Of a stretch of 64,000 nucleotides of DNA, positions 8,440-16,666 are shown piece after piece; positions within the stretch are counted from its first letter, which is position 1; each line of letters begins with the position of its first letter. Under the pieces are notes generated by a model that saw only the letters and a list, made by a program, of their open reading frames with translations, ran no database searches and was not told where the DNA came from. This stretch comes from Oscillospiraceae bacterium (GTDB taxonomy: Bacteria > Bacillota > Clostridia > Oscillospirales > Ruminococcaceae): NCBI GenBank assembly GCA_018434245.1, contig JAHDPQ010000142.1, forward strand, positions 34,757 through 98,756, in the 5' to 3' direction. Both the position numbers and the translations under genes were made by a program.

Positions 8440-9483
8440 GTGGCGGCCGGACAAAATCGAAGAGTGACCATTGACGATGTAGCCCGGCAGTCAGGCGTTT
8501 CCAAAACCACCATTTCCCGTTATCTCAACGGCAAATACGACAACATCTCCTTTGAAACCCGAGAGCGGATTCGGGAAGTGATTGAGACGTTAAACTACCG
8601 GCCCAACCGGATTGCCCAGAGCCTAAAGGCCAGAAACAGCCGCCTGATTGGCTGCGTCATCAGCGATATCGGCAGCCCCTTTTCCGCTCTGATTCTCAAG
8701 GGCATCAACGATGTCTGCGAGGAGGCCGATTATCAGGTTCTCTTTGCCAACAGTGACGATGACCCTCAGCGGGAAGTCAGCGCCATTCAGGGTCTTTTGG
8801 AAAGCCAGGTGGATGGCCTAATTGTCAACACCACCGGCGAAAACGACGACTTTTTGGTGGAGCTCCACAACAAGGGAATTCCCCTTGTTCTGGCGGACCG
8901 GGCCCTGGAGCAGCCGGGTGTTCTGGATACCGTCACCACCGACAGCTATGCCTCCACCTACGAATGCATGCGCTTTCTTTGGCAGGCAGGGTATCAGCAG
9001 GTGGCCTTTTTCACCCCAGGCAACAAAAAGATTAGCCCCCGTTTGCTACGGTATCAGGGATACTGCGATGCCATGAGGGACTTTTATCAGCAGGACGGTG
9101 CCGCAGGTCTGTGCGAATTTTCCATTGAGGACCCGGTAAGCTGCCCCAAAATGCTTCTCAACTTTAAAAATAAATACCCCGGCCAGCGGATTGCGCTTCT
9201 GGCCGTCAACGGTGTGGCTATGCTGCACACCCTCAACTCCATTCAGGAGGCCGGCATCGAGATGGGCCGGGACTTTGGCGTCTGCGGTTTTGACGATTGG
9301 GGATGGGCTGGCCTTATTTCCCCGGGCATCACCACCATTTCACAGGATTCTCGGCTGGTGGGCTGCGAGGCCGCACGAATCGCTCTGGATCGGATTTCCG
9401 GCAATCGTACCGGAGAACCCATGCTGGTGGAGTTCCCCAACCGCTTGGAAGTTCGCGGGTCAACTGTTTACGAAAACCCGTAA
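8440..9483 (+). CDS. LacI-family transcriptional regulator (probable uronate/KDG operon regulator)
   Basis: A repressor of about 347 residues. The N-terminal LacI helix-turn-helix reads TIDDVARQSGVSKTTISRYL, followed by the hinge helix region RPNRIAQSLKARNS and a periplasmic-binding-type sensor domain. GTG 8440 fits the GGTGGGGAGG ribosome site; ATG 8407 would add 11 residues. It lies directly upstream of, and in the same direction as, the kduD-kduI-kdgK-eda operon. An identical 12-base operator sequence (inverted) sits before both, so it most likely controls that operon and itself. The inducer is probably KDG or a related ketouronate (inference). Confidence 0.88.
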   Translation: MAAGQNRRVTIDDVARQSGVSKTTISRYLNGKYDNISFETRERIREVIETLNYRPNRIAQSLKARNSRLIGCVISDIGSPFSALILKGINDVCEEADYQVLFANSDDDPQREVSAIQGLLESQVDGLIVNTTGENDDFLVELHNKGIPLVLADRALEQPGVLDTVTTDSYASTYECMRFLWQAGYQQVAFFTPGNKKISPRLLRYQGYCDAMRDFYQQDGAAGLCEFSIEDPVSCPKMLLNFKNKYPGQRIALLAVNGVAMLHTLNSIQEAGIEMGRDFGVCGFDDWGWAGLISPGITTISQDSRLVGCEAARIALDRISGNRTGEPMLVEFPNRLEVRGSTVYENP

Positions 9484-9505
9484 AATGTATTTTTTTGCCC
9501 ATTTA

Positions 9506-9558
9506 GTTAACCGGTTTCCGAAAACGGTTCCTGAGCTTGTTAAACACAATATTAAGGG
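9506..9558 (+). promoter_or_regulatory. Operator/promoter region of the kdu-kdg operon
   Basis: GTTAACCGGTTT (9506-9517) is the exact reverse complement of the site at 8274. GAAAACGGTTCC follows at 9520-9531 and is a half-site or catabolite-response-like element. CACAATATTAAGGG (9545-9558) repeats the block seen at 8297. Confidence 0.6.
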
Positions 9559-9797
9559 ATCAGCAAAATTTGATCAAGGGGATGTTTAAGGAAACCGACC
9601 TTCAGTTTGTACGGGTCTACCGGTTCAAGGATTTTGAGGTTGCCGCTCAGATTGTGGCGGCGGACCCCAGCTTTGAACAGATCATCACCCACGTGCTGCC
9701 CGTAGCAAAGGCCCAAAAAGGCTTTGATCTGCTGACCACTAAGGGAACCGGAGCCGTAAAGGTTATGTTCTGCTTTGACGGAGGAGGAATTTCATGA
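9537..9797 (+). pseudogene. C-terminal remnant of a zinc-type (MDR) polyol/uronate dehydrogenase
   Basis: The last ~70 codons (from ATG 9582) resemble only the C-terminal tail of a ~340-residue medium-chain dehydrogenase of the sorbitol/idonate type: a VYRFKDFEVAAQIV segment, THVLPVAKAQKGFDLL, then GAVKVMF. The catalytic zinc and nucleotide-binding parts are missing, and the upstream DNA is operator sequence, so a deletion is likely. The stop overlaps the kduD ATG (ATGA), so the remnant may survive as a translated, coupling leader. A functional small protein cannot be excluded. Confidence 0.65.
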
Positions 9798-10555
9798 ACA
9801 ACCTATTTGATCTTATCGGAAAGCGTGCGCTGGTCACCGGAGGCGGCCGCGGTCTGGGCCGCGGACTGGCCGAAGGGCTGGCCGAAGCAGGGGCCAAGGT
9901 AGTGATTTTAGGCTCCAGTGAGGAAGTCCATGGCGCTGCTGCCGAGATGAAGGATGGGGGGCTGGATGTCACCGGGCTGCAGGGGGACCTTTCCCAGCGG
10001 GACGGCATTCCCGCCCTGTTTGAACGGGTACTGGAGCTGCTGGGCGGCGACATCGATATTCTGGTCAACAACGCCGGAGTGCAGCGGCGCAACCGCTGTG
10101 AGGACTTTACGCTGGAGGATTGGGATGCAGTGCTGGGGGTCAACCTGCACGCTGTCTTTGTCCTCTGCCAGCTGGCAGGCCGGAAGATGCTGGCGCAGGG
10201 AAGTGGCAAAATCATCAATCTGGCCTCCATGCTCAGCTTTTTTGGCGGGTTTACCGTGCCCGCCTATTCTGCCAGCAAAGGGGGCGTGGCCCAGCTGACC
10301 AAGGCCCTTTCCAACGAGTGGGCGGGGAAAAACATTCAGGTCAACGCCATTGCTCCCGGCTATATGGCCACCGAGATGAATACCGCCCTGATTCAGGATG
10401 AAGGGCGGAACAAGGAGATTCTGGGGCGGATTCCTGCCGGGCGCTGGGGCACACCGGCAGATGTAAAGGGTCTGGCGGTATTTCTGGCCAGCGCTGCCTC
10501 CAACTACATCAGTGGAGCCATCATTCCCGTAGACGGTGGCTATCTGTCCAAATAA
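9794..10555 (+). CDS. kduD: 2-dehydro-3-deoxy-D-gluconate 5-dehydrogenase
   Basis: It reduces 2,5-diketo-3-deoxygluconate (DKII) to 2-keto-3-deoxygluconate with NAD(P)H in the breakdown of unsaturated uronates from pectin or glycosaminoglycans. The 253-residue SDR has TGGGRGLG near the N-terminus, NNAG, catalytic Ser in INLASMLSFFGG, and YSASK. The ASMLSFFGGFTVPAYSASKG stretch and the length are characteristic of KduD. The ribosome site GGAGGAATTTC lies within the end of the dehydrogenase remnant. kduI, the preceding step, is two genes downstream. Confidence 0.92.
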   Translation: MNNLFDLIGKRALVTGGGRGLGRGLAEGLAEAGAKVVILGSSEEVHGAAAEMKDGGLDVTGLQGDLSQRDGIPALFERVLELLGGDIDILVNNAGVQRRNRCEDFTLEDWDAVLGVNLHAVFVLCQLAGRKMLAQGSGKIINLASMLSFFGGFTVPAYSASKGGVAQLTKALSNEWAGKNIQVNAIAPGYMATEMNTALIQDEGRNKEILGRIPAGRWGTPADVKGLAVFLASAASNYISGAIIPVDGGYLSK

Positions 10556-10567
10556 AAGGAGAACATC

Positions 10568-10936
10568 ATGGAAACAATCAACGTATCTCAACTGGGCTTT
10601 GAGATGGGGCATATCGGCATCAATCAGAGAGACGCCCCTCAGGCTGAACAGACCGCCCGACTGCTGGCCACCCTGTTTGGGTTCCCCGTGCGGGACACCC
10701 CCGGCTCCATCTTTGTCAACGAACAGTTTGAAGTGCTAAAGAAGCCCTTTTTAGGGGAGCTGGGCCACATTTCTATCCGCACGGTGGACGTAGAAAAGGC
10801 CAAGGCGTATCTGGAAGAAAAAGGCGTGGCATTCAATGAATCCACCGCAAACTACGGCCCGGATGGCAAGCTGAATATCGTCTACCTGCAACAGGAGATC
10901 GGCGGCTTTGCCTTTCATCTGGCCCGCAAAGCATAG
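10568..10936 (+). CDS. Stand-alone VOC/glyoxalase-like domain related to the KDPG-aldolase C-terminal domain
   Basis: A 122-residue protein that resembles the C-terminal extension of the long KDPG aldolases of many gut Clostridia: a GHIGIN segment, LLATLFGFPVRDTPGSIFV, GELGHISIRT, YLEEKGVAFNES and GFAFHLARK. These fit a vicinal-oxygen-chelate fold. The KDPG aldolase of this same operon (13584-14231) lacks this domain, so it appears to be encoded separately here. A plain AGGAG ribosome site precedes ATG. Its exact role is unknown; it may assist aldolase or handle a keto-acid. Confidence 0.75.
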   Translation: METINVSQLGFEMGHIGINQRDAPQAEQTARLLATLFGFPVRDTPGSIFVNEQFEVLKKPFLGELGHISIRTVDVEKAKAYLEEKGVAFNESTANYGPDGKLNIVYLQQEIGGFAFHLARKA

Positions 10937-10951
10937 AAAAGGAGAAGCTCT

Positions 10952-11794
10952 ATGGATATTCGCTATTCTACCGGCCCCAACGACGTCAAGCGCTACACGA
11001 CGGAGGAACTGCGCCGGGAGTTTTTAATCGAGAACCTGTATCAACCCGACCAGGTCAAGGCGGTTTATTCCCACGTGGACCGCATGGTGGTGCTGGGTAT
11101 CTGCCCCGTCACTCGGGTGCTGCCCATCGATCAGAGCATCGACAGCTGGAAGAACTTTGGCACCCAGTACTTTCTGGAGCGGCGAGAGGCCGGAGTGTTT
11201 AATCTGGGAGGCCCCGGTGCCATTACCGCCGACGGAGAAGTGTTCTCCATGGGCTTTGAGGACTGCCTCTACATCACCAAGGAGACTAAAGAGGTCACCT
11301 TCCGCAGTGATGACCCTAAGAACCCCGCCCGCTTTTATCTGGTCTCCGCTCCGGCCCACAAGGTCTGCAAGACTACCTTTATTCCCATGGCAAAAGCTAA
11401 TAAACGGCCTTTAGGAGACGAAAAAAACGCCAACAAGCGGGTGATCAATCAGTTTATCCATCCCGATGTGCTGGAAACCTGCCAGCTTTCCATGGGACTG
11501 ACTCAGCTGGCTCCCGGCTCGGTGTGGAACAGTATGCCTGCCCACACCCACGAGCGCAGGATGGAAATCTACACCTACTTCAACATCCCCGAGGGGAACG
11601 TGGTGTTTCACCTGATGGGGGAGCCGCAGGAAACCCGCCACATCGTCATGAATAACTTTAACGCGGTTATCAGCCCTTCCTGGAGCCTCCACGCCGGCTG
11701 CGGAACCTCCAACTACACCTTTATCTGGGCCATGGGCGGCGAAAATCAGGTTTTTGACGATATGGATGGAATTAAATTAGCAGATATGCGCTAG
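10952..11794 (+). CDS. kduI: 5-dehydro-4-deoxy-D-glucuronate isomerase (DKI isomerase)
   Basis: It converts 4-deoxy-L-threo-5-hexosulose uronate, the product of unsaturated uronyl hydrolases and lyases, into DKII, which KduD then reduces. The 280-residue cupin has the family start MDIRYSTGPNDVKRYTTEEL, and the zinc site around PAHTHERRMEIYTYF with a later His. The length is normal. It sits 15 bases after the VOC gene and 16 before the second SDR gene, firmly inside the operon. Confidence 0.96.
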   Translation: MDIRYSTGPNDVKRYTTEELRREFLIENLYQPDQVKAVYSHVDRMVVLGICPVTRVLPIDQSIDSWKNFGTQYFLERREAGVFNLGGPGAITADGEVFSMGFEDCLYITKETKEVTFRSDDPKNPARFYLVSAPAHKVCKTTFIPMAKANKRPLGDEKNANKRVINQFIHPDVLETCQLSMGLTQLAPGSVWNSMPAHTHERRMEIYTYFNIPEGNVVFHLMGEPQETRHIVMNNFNAVISPSWSLHAGCGTSNYTFIWAMGGENQVFDDMDGIKLADMR

Positions 11795-11810
11795 AAAGAA
11801 AGGGATCACT

Positions 11811-12608
11811 ATGTTTTCGGATCAGAGTTTTCGCTTGGACGGAAGGGTAGCACTGGTCACCGGAGCCTCTTACGGCATCGGATTTGCCATTGCCTCGGCC
11901 TATGCGGTGGGCGCTACCATTGTATTTAACGATATCAGTCAGGAGCTGGTGGACAAAGGTCTGGCCGCTTATCAGGAGCAGAACATCAATGCCCGGGGCT
12001 TTGTCTGCGACGTCACCAACGAGGCCCAGGTAAACGCCATGATAAAAACCATAGAGGCAGAGGTCGGCATCATCGACATTTTGGTTAACAACGCCGGCAT
12101 CATCAAGCGCATTCCCATGCTGGAGATGTCGGCGGAGGAGTTCCGCCAGGTCATTGACGTGGACCTGAACGCTCCCTTTATTATGGCCAAGGCTGTACTG
12201 CCCGGCATGATCAAAAAGGGTGCAGGTAAAATCATCAACATCTGCTCCATGATGAGCGAGCTGGGCCGGGAAACTGTTTCGGCCTACGCCGCTGCCAAAG
12301 GCGGGCTAAAGATGCTCACCCGCAACATCTGCTCCGAGTTTGGCGAGCACAACATTCAGTGCAACGGCATCGGCCCCGGCTACATTGCCACCCCCCAGAC
12401 CGCTCCCCTGCGGGAACGGCAGGCAGATGGCAGCCGCCATCCCTTTGACCAGTTTATTCTGGCCAAAACTCCCGCTGCCCGCTGGGGAACCACCGAAGAT
12501 TTGATGGGCCCCGCCGTATTTTTAGCCTCCCGGGCGTCCGATTTTGTCAATGGCCACGTTCTGTATGTGGACGGAGGGATTCTGGCGTATATCGGAAAAC
12601 AGCCCTGA
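11811..12608 (+). CDS. SDR oxidoreductase, gluconate 5-dehydrogenase type
   Basis: A 265-residue NAD(P)-dependent short-chain dehydrogenase. It shows TGASYGIG, a D at the dinucleotide-specificity position, NNAG, INICSMMSELGRE and YAAAKGG. It ends with the SDR dimer tail VNGHVLYVDGG. The closest named group I recognise is gluconate 5-dehydrogenase (IdnO/Ga5DH), which interconverts 5-ketogluconate and gluconate. In this operon it could act on another ketouronate. It is distinct from KduD, so the operon has two SDRs. Confidence 0.82.
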   Translation: MFSDQSFRLDGRVALVTGASYGIGFAIASAYAVGATIVFNDISQELVDKGLAAYQEQNINARGFVCDVTNEAQVNAMIKTIEAEVGIIDILVNNAGIIKRIPMLEMSAEEFRQVIDVDLNAPFIMAKAVLPGMIKKGAGKIINICSMMSELGRETVSAYAAAKGGLKMLTRNICSEFGEHNIQCNGIGPGYIATPQTAPLRERQADGSRHPFDQFILAKTPAARWGTTEDLMGPAVFLASRASDFVNGHVLYVDGGILAYIGKQP

Positions 12609-12621
12609 GGGAGTGGAAACC

Positions 12622-13590
12622 ATGCTAACAAAGAAAATCTTAACGGTCGGGGAGCCCATGGGGCTATTTATCGCCGAGGAGGAGGGACCTCTGGAGGATG
12701 TCCGGCACTTCTTCACCTCGGTGGCGGGAGCGGAGTTCAACGTGGCAGTAGGTCTTTCCCGGCTGGGGTTTGCCGTGGGATACCTGACCAAGCTGGGGGA
12801 AGACCCCTTTGGCCGGCAAATTATCAAGACCATGCGGAAAAACGGCATCGACACCACCCTGACCACCACCACAACCCAACAGGCCACCGGCTACATGCTC
12901 AAGGGCAAGAGCAGCGTGGGGGACCCGGACATCTACTACTACCGGAAGAACTCCGCCGCTTCCACTCTGTCGCCTGGGGACCTTGGGGAAATTGATCTTT
13001 CCCAGTGGGATGCCATTCACCTGACCGGTATTTTGCCCGCCACCTCTTCCACTGCGCGGGAAGCTACCACCTATCTGATGCAGCAGGCCCGCAAAGCTGG
13101 AGTTCCCATTTTCTTTGACCCCAACCTGCGGCCCCAGCTTTGGCCCAGTCGGGAGGAAATGGTCAGCGCCATCAACCGGCTGGCCTCCATGGCAGACTAT
13201 GTGCTGCCGGGGGAATCGGAGGGCGAGGTGCTCTGCGGCAGCCGGGACCCTAAAATAATCGGCGAATTTTACCGGAACCTGGGAGTGAAAACCGTCATTG
13301 TCAAGACGGGGCCACAGGGCGCTTACACCGTACAGGGGGAGGGGGCCTTCCACACTCCCGCCTACACCCCCGGCAAAATTGTGGATACAGTGGGCGCGGG
13401 AGACGGCTTTGCGGTGGGCATCATCAGCGGTGTGATGGAAAACCTGCCTCTGCCGGAGGCGGTTCGTCGGGCCAACGCCATCGGCGCTATTCAACTGATG
13501 CATGCCAGCGACAACGAAGGGCTGCCCACCCGGGAAGAACTGACCCGCTTTATGGCGGAACACAAGCAAAAGGAAGATGAGTCATGGTAA
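12622..13590 (+). CDS. kdgK: 2-dehydro-3-deoxygluconokinase (PfkB family)
   Basis: It phosphorylates KDG to KDPG. The 322-residue ribokinase-type protein has the N-terminal GGAEFNVAVGLSRLG-like region (here AGAEFNVAVGLSRLG) and the C-terminal PfkB signature DTVGAGDGFAVGIISG with the catalytic Asp. ATG 12622 is used because GAGGGAG lies upstream and the longer frame would run inside the preceding gene. The gene overlaps the aldolase gene by seven bases. Position between KduD and the aldolase fits KDG kinase better than fructokinase. Confidence 0.88.
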   Translation: MLTKKILTVGEPMGLFIAEEEGPLEDVRHFFTSVAGAEFNVAVGLSRLGFAVGYLTKLGEDPFGRQIIKTMRKNGIDTTLTTTTTQQATGYMLKGKSSVGDPDIYYYRKNSAASTLSPGDLGEIDLSQWDAIHLTGILPATSSTAREATTYLMQQARKAGVPIFFDPNLRPQLWPSREEMVSAINRLASMADYVLPGESEGEVLCGSRDPKIIGEFYRNLGVKTVIVKTGPQGAYTVQGEGAFHTPAYTPGKIVDTVGAGDGFAVGIISGVMENLPLPEAVRRANAIGAIQLMHASDNEGLPTREELTRFMAEHKQKEDESW

Positions 13591-14231
13591 ATCAAACCCA
13601 ACAAATACTGCGCAGCATCGGCATTGTGCCTGTCATCAAGATGGATACACCGGACCATGCGGCCCCCTTGGCCGCTGCCCTGCGGCGGGGAGGTTTGCCC
13701 GCCGCGGAAATTACCTTCCGCAGCGAGGCGGCCGTCGACTCTATCCGGGCTATTGCCAAGAAGGAGCCGGAGATGTTCCTCTGCGCCGGAACCATCCTGA
13801 CACCAAAGCAGGCTCAGCAGGCGGTGGAAGCAGGGGCCCGGGCCATCATCAGCCCCGGCACCAATCTGGATACCGTTCGCTGGTGTGTTCAAAACAACAT
13901 CCCCGTCATTCCCGGCTGCGCCAGCCCCACCGAGGTGGAAGTTTGTCTGCGGGAGGGGCTGAGCACCGTCAAGCTGTTCCCGGCGGAGGTGCTGGGAGGC
14001 GTGGCCATGCTTAAAGCCATGGCCGGCCCTTACGCCGAGGTGAACTTTATGCCCACCGGAGGGATCGGGCTTGTTAACGCAGGGGATTATCTGGCTCTGC
14101 CCAACGTCCTCTGCTGTGGAGGCAGCTGGATGGTTCCTGGCAACCTGCTGGCTGCCGGACGCTTTGACGAGATCGAAACTTTGGTCCGGGAGGCAGCCGC
14201 CCTGCGGGATCGGGTTCGCCCCCAAGCATAA
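13584..14231 (+). CDS. eda: KDPG aldolase (2-dehydro-3-deoxyphosphogluconate aldolase)
   Basis: It splits KDPG into pyruvate and glyceraldehyde 3-phosphate, the last step of the pathway. The 215-residue TIM-barrel class I aldolase has PAAEITFRS with the catalytic Glu, GAGTI-like CAGTILT, SPGT, PGCASPTE, and the Schiff-base Lys in TVKLFPAE. It is a short form without the C-terminal VOC-like extension, which is encoded by a separate gene in the operon. It overlaps kdgK by seven bases, and a terminator follows. Confidence 0.93.
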   Translation: MVNQTQQILRSIGIVPVIKMDTPDHAAPLAAALRRGGLPAAEITFRSEAAVDSIRAIAKKEPEMFLCAGTILTPKQAQQAVEAGARAIISPGTNLDTVRWCVQNNIPVIPGCASPTEVEVCLREGLSTVKLFPAEVLGGVAMLKAMAGPYAEVNFMPTGGIGLVNAGDYLALPNVLCCGGSWMVPGNLLAAGRFDEIETLVREAAALRDRVRPQA

Positions 14232-14245
14232 GCACCCAAAACGAG

Positions 14246-14284
14246 AAAAGAGCTCCCTGTCATGTGGACAGAGAGCTCTTTTAG
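14246..14284 (+). terminator. Terminator of the kdu-kdg operon
   Basis: AAAAGAGCTC ... GAGCTCTTTT with an inner CTGTC/GACAG stem. It is symmetric enough to work for the convergent hydrogenase-sensor operon as well. Confidence 0.8.
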
Positions 14285-14314
14285 TGTTTACATCAGCGTT
14301 GTTAGAAGTTGACC

Positions 14315-14653
14315 TCAGCACCGTCCCAGAGCCCTGCCCAAAGACAAAGCCAGAGCAAAGGCAGTCTGGGAGGAGGTAAGCACCGGGATGTCGTTTTCCT
14401 CCGCCCGCAATCTGGCGTCTTCGTCCAGAGGGGCGCTGTCACAGAGGATGATGCAGCTGACGTCGGCCAGCAGGGCCACCGCCACCGCATTGATGTTGCC
14501 CATCACGGTAATCCAGGCGCTGTTTTCTTCCGCCCGGCCCATCACCCAGGAAAGAAAGTCGCCGATATAGCCGCCGGTGACCGGACGCTCCAAACCGCCA
14601 TGCCCCGCGATACAATTGCATTCCAGCAACTCACTCAGAGTCTTTACCGTCAT
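14315..14653 (-). CDS. DRTGG-domain protein (hydrogenase locus)
   Basis: A 112-residue cytoplasmic protein with the DRTGG-like core ERPVTGGYIGDFLSWVMG, then ITVMGNINAVAVA and IILCDSAPLDED. Such domains occur beside HPr kinases, phosphotransacetylases and sensory [FeFe]-hydrogenases. Its start overlaps the end of the hydrogenase gene by 23 bases, so the two are co-translated. It is one of two DRTGG proteins in this operon. A role in nucleotide or signal binding for the hydrogenase sensor is inference. Confidence 0.82.
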   Translation of the reverse strand: MTVKTLSELLECNCIAGHGGLERPVTGGYIGDFLSWVMGRAEENSAWITVMGNINAVAVALLADVSCIILCDSAPLDEDARLRAEENDIPVLTSSQTAFALALSLGRALGRC

Positions 14654-15962
14654 CTTGAGATTCCTCCGCTGAGTAGATTCTGCCCTTGTCGGCAGGGTGT
14701 TCGGAAAGGCTTACGCCCAGTGAGCTGGCCTCCTTGCGGAGGATGAAAAGACAGTCGTTGAGCCTTGCACCGCTGCCGGTGACAATATCCTCGGCCAGAG
14801 CCCGGCAGGAAGGAGCGCCGCAGCTTCCGCAGTCCAGAGCAGGCAGAATCTCCTCCAGCGCATCGATTTCCCGCATCATCCGCATGGCTTCCTCCAAATT
14901 AGGGGAAAGCTGCATCACTCCCGCATACTCCAGCTCCCCATCCCAGTCCATGGTCTCGGCGGGGATGGAGTCGTTCATATGGTTGAGGGAAACGGGCATG
15001 TATTTGCGCAGCCGCTGAATCCGGGCCTTGGCCACATAGGGGTTTTCCACCGTGAGCACCCCGCCTACACAGCCGCCGGGACAGGCGTTGAGCTCGATAA
15101 AGTCCAATTCTCCCAGACGCTCATCCTCCAGCTGTTCCAGTACGGCGATGACGTTTTCGATGCCGTCGGCGGCCAGATACTGCTCCCGGATCAGAGAGGA
15201 GCTTTCTCCCCCCGAATTGGCCCAGCTCACCCCGATAATGCCGCTTTTGGAAAGAGGCTGCGGGGTTTGGGTTCGATCCATCTTTTCCAGAAGTACGGGG
15301 TAAATTTCCGCAATGGAAAAAGCGCCGTCCACCCAGCTTTGGGACATGCCGATGGGAGAGACAATATCGGTCACCTTAGCGGGGCAGGGGGTGATAAAAA
15401 AGCAGCCAATCTCCTCTTTGGCAAGGCCGGTCTCCTTCATGGCTTCCTCCTTGGCCATATGGGCGGCCACCTGCATGGGAGAAAGATGAGGCAGAACCAG
15501 CTCGCACAAATCGGGGTAACGCACCTTGACCAGCCGCACAATGGCGGGGCAGGCAGAGCTGATCACCGGGGTTTTCAGTTTCTTTTCCCGCATAATCTGG
15601 CGAGTGTGGTCGGAAACCAGCTCGGCGGCCTGACTGACCTCAAAAACCCGGTCAAAGCCCATGGCAATCAGCCCTGTCAGGATGTAGTCCACATCCAGCA
15701 GGTTGAACTGTCCGTACAGGGTGGGGGCAGGCAGAGCGATTTTGTATTTAAAGTTTTGCATCATACTCAAGGGATCGGTGACTGCTCGCTTGGCGTGGTG
15801 AGGGCAAACCCGGATACACTCGCCGCAGTCGATACAGCGGTTGGAAATAATCCGCGCCTTGCCGTCCCGCACCCGTATGGCCTGGGTAGGGCACCGCTTG
15901 ATACAGTTGGTGCAACCCAGACATTTGTCCTCATCCAGGCGTACACTGTGAAAATATTGCAT
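14631..15962 (-). CDS. Sensory-type [FeFe]-hydrogenase (HydS-like)
   Basis: A 443-residue iron-sulfur protein. Two [4Fe-4S] ferredoxin motifs lie at the N-terminus (CLGCTNCIKRCP near 14, CIDCGECIRVCP near 43). An H-cluster domain follows with L1 SSACPAI near 135, L2 TPCPAK near 191 and L3 NACPGGCVGG. The C-terminal domain has CGSCGAPSCRALAED, a further [4Fe-4S] site. L1 lacks the proton-relay Cys (Ala instead), as in sensory HydS enzymes. I see no PAS domain. ATG 15962 follows AAAGGG; the upstream codons look non-coding. It probably senses hydrogen or redox state. Confidence 0.85.
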   Translation of the reverse strand: MQYFHSVRLDEDKCLGCTNCIKRCPTQAIRVRDGKARIISNRCIDCGECIRVCPHHAKRAVTDPLSMMQNFKYKIALPAPTLYGQFNLLDVDYILTGLIAMGFDRVFEVSQAAELVSDHTRQIMREKKLKTPVISSACPAIVRLVKVRYPDLCELVLPHLSPMQVAAHMAKEEAMKETGLAKEEIGCFFITPCPAKVTDIVSPIGMSQSWVDGAFSIAEIYPVLLEKMDRTQTPQPLSKSGIIGVSWANSGGESSSLIREQYLAADGIENVIAVLEQLEDERLGELDFIELNACPGGCVGGVLTVENPYVAKARIQRLRKYMPVSLNHMNDSIPAETMDWDGELEYAGVMQLSPNLEEAMRMMREIDALEEILPALDCGSCGAPSCRALAEDIVTGSGARLNDCLFILRKEASSLGVSLSEHPADKGRIYSAEESQDDGKDSE

Positions 15963-16185
15963 TTGGAAGACCCTTTCCATAGTATTCATGCAGCTTGCGT
16001 TTAACGATGCGCCGCAGCCATACCCCCGCTCCCCCCGACAGCCCACCCCAAGTTGGTGGACGGTCTTTTTAATAAAGGGTATGGCAGATGTGGAACTATG
16101 CAAAAGTTAGAATTTATAAAAGATTCCAAAGCCTTGGTAATGAAGAAAAAGCAATGACTTTAATGGAGCTGGGTAAGGCATAGGC

Positions 16186-16638
16186 TCAGTTCCCCGTTCC
16201 CCGGACCCGAATGGTCATGTAGACATCGGTGCCCTTGCCAATAATGGAGTGAACCCGCATATCGTCGGAGCACTTTTTCATATTGGGCAGCCCCATACCT
16301 GCCCCAAAACCCAGAGCCCGCACCTCGTCGGGGGCGGTGGAGTAGCCTTCCTCCATGGCTTTGGAGACGTCGGAGATGCCGGGACCCTGATCGCAAAGGG
16401 CAATTTCCACCCGATCGGGGAAGATCTCTACCTTTGCGGTTCCGCCATGGGCGTGGATGACCATGTTGATCTCCCCCTCATACATGGCGATGGCCACCCG
16501 GCGAATGGCGTCTGGGTCGTAGCCCAGCCGCTTGAGGATGGTCTTTACCTTGCTGGAAGCTTCTCCCGCCCGGGTGAAGTCGGTGCCGGGAATGACATAT
16601 TGTTGAGTGATGGGCTCCACAGAAGATTTGTTTGACAA
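16186..16638 (-). CDS. Anti-sigma-factor-type serine kinase/ATPase (GHKL)
   Basis: A 150-residue GHKL ATPase of the RsbW/SpoIIAB kind. A conserved N-box lies in RVAIAMYEGEINMVIHAHGG, the G1 box in DQGPGISDVSKAMEEG, and the G2 box in GFGAGMGLPNMKK. TTG 16638 is chosen because AGGGAG lies five bases upstream; no better start exists in frame. It is the second gene of the operon DRTGG, ATPase, HydS, DRTGG. In related clusters this protein accompanies sensory hydrogenases and may pass the signal on by phosphorylation (inference). Confidence 0.82.
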   Translation of the reverse strand: MSNKSSVEPITQQYVIPGTDFTRAGEASSKVKTILKRLGYDPDAIRRVAIAMYEGEINMVIHAHGGTAKVEIFPDRVEIALCDQGPGISDVSKAMEEGYSTAPDEVRALGFGAGMGLPNMKKCSDDMRVHSIIGKGTDVYMTIRVRGTGN

Positions 16639-16666
16639 TAAACTCCCTACTTCCTGAAGGATATGA

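Noticed and set aside
15963-16103. N-terminal extension of the sensory hydrogenase
   Set aside because: The extra codons lack ferredoxin-like features, and an AAAGGG site supports ATG 15962.
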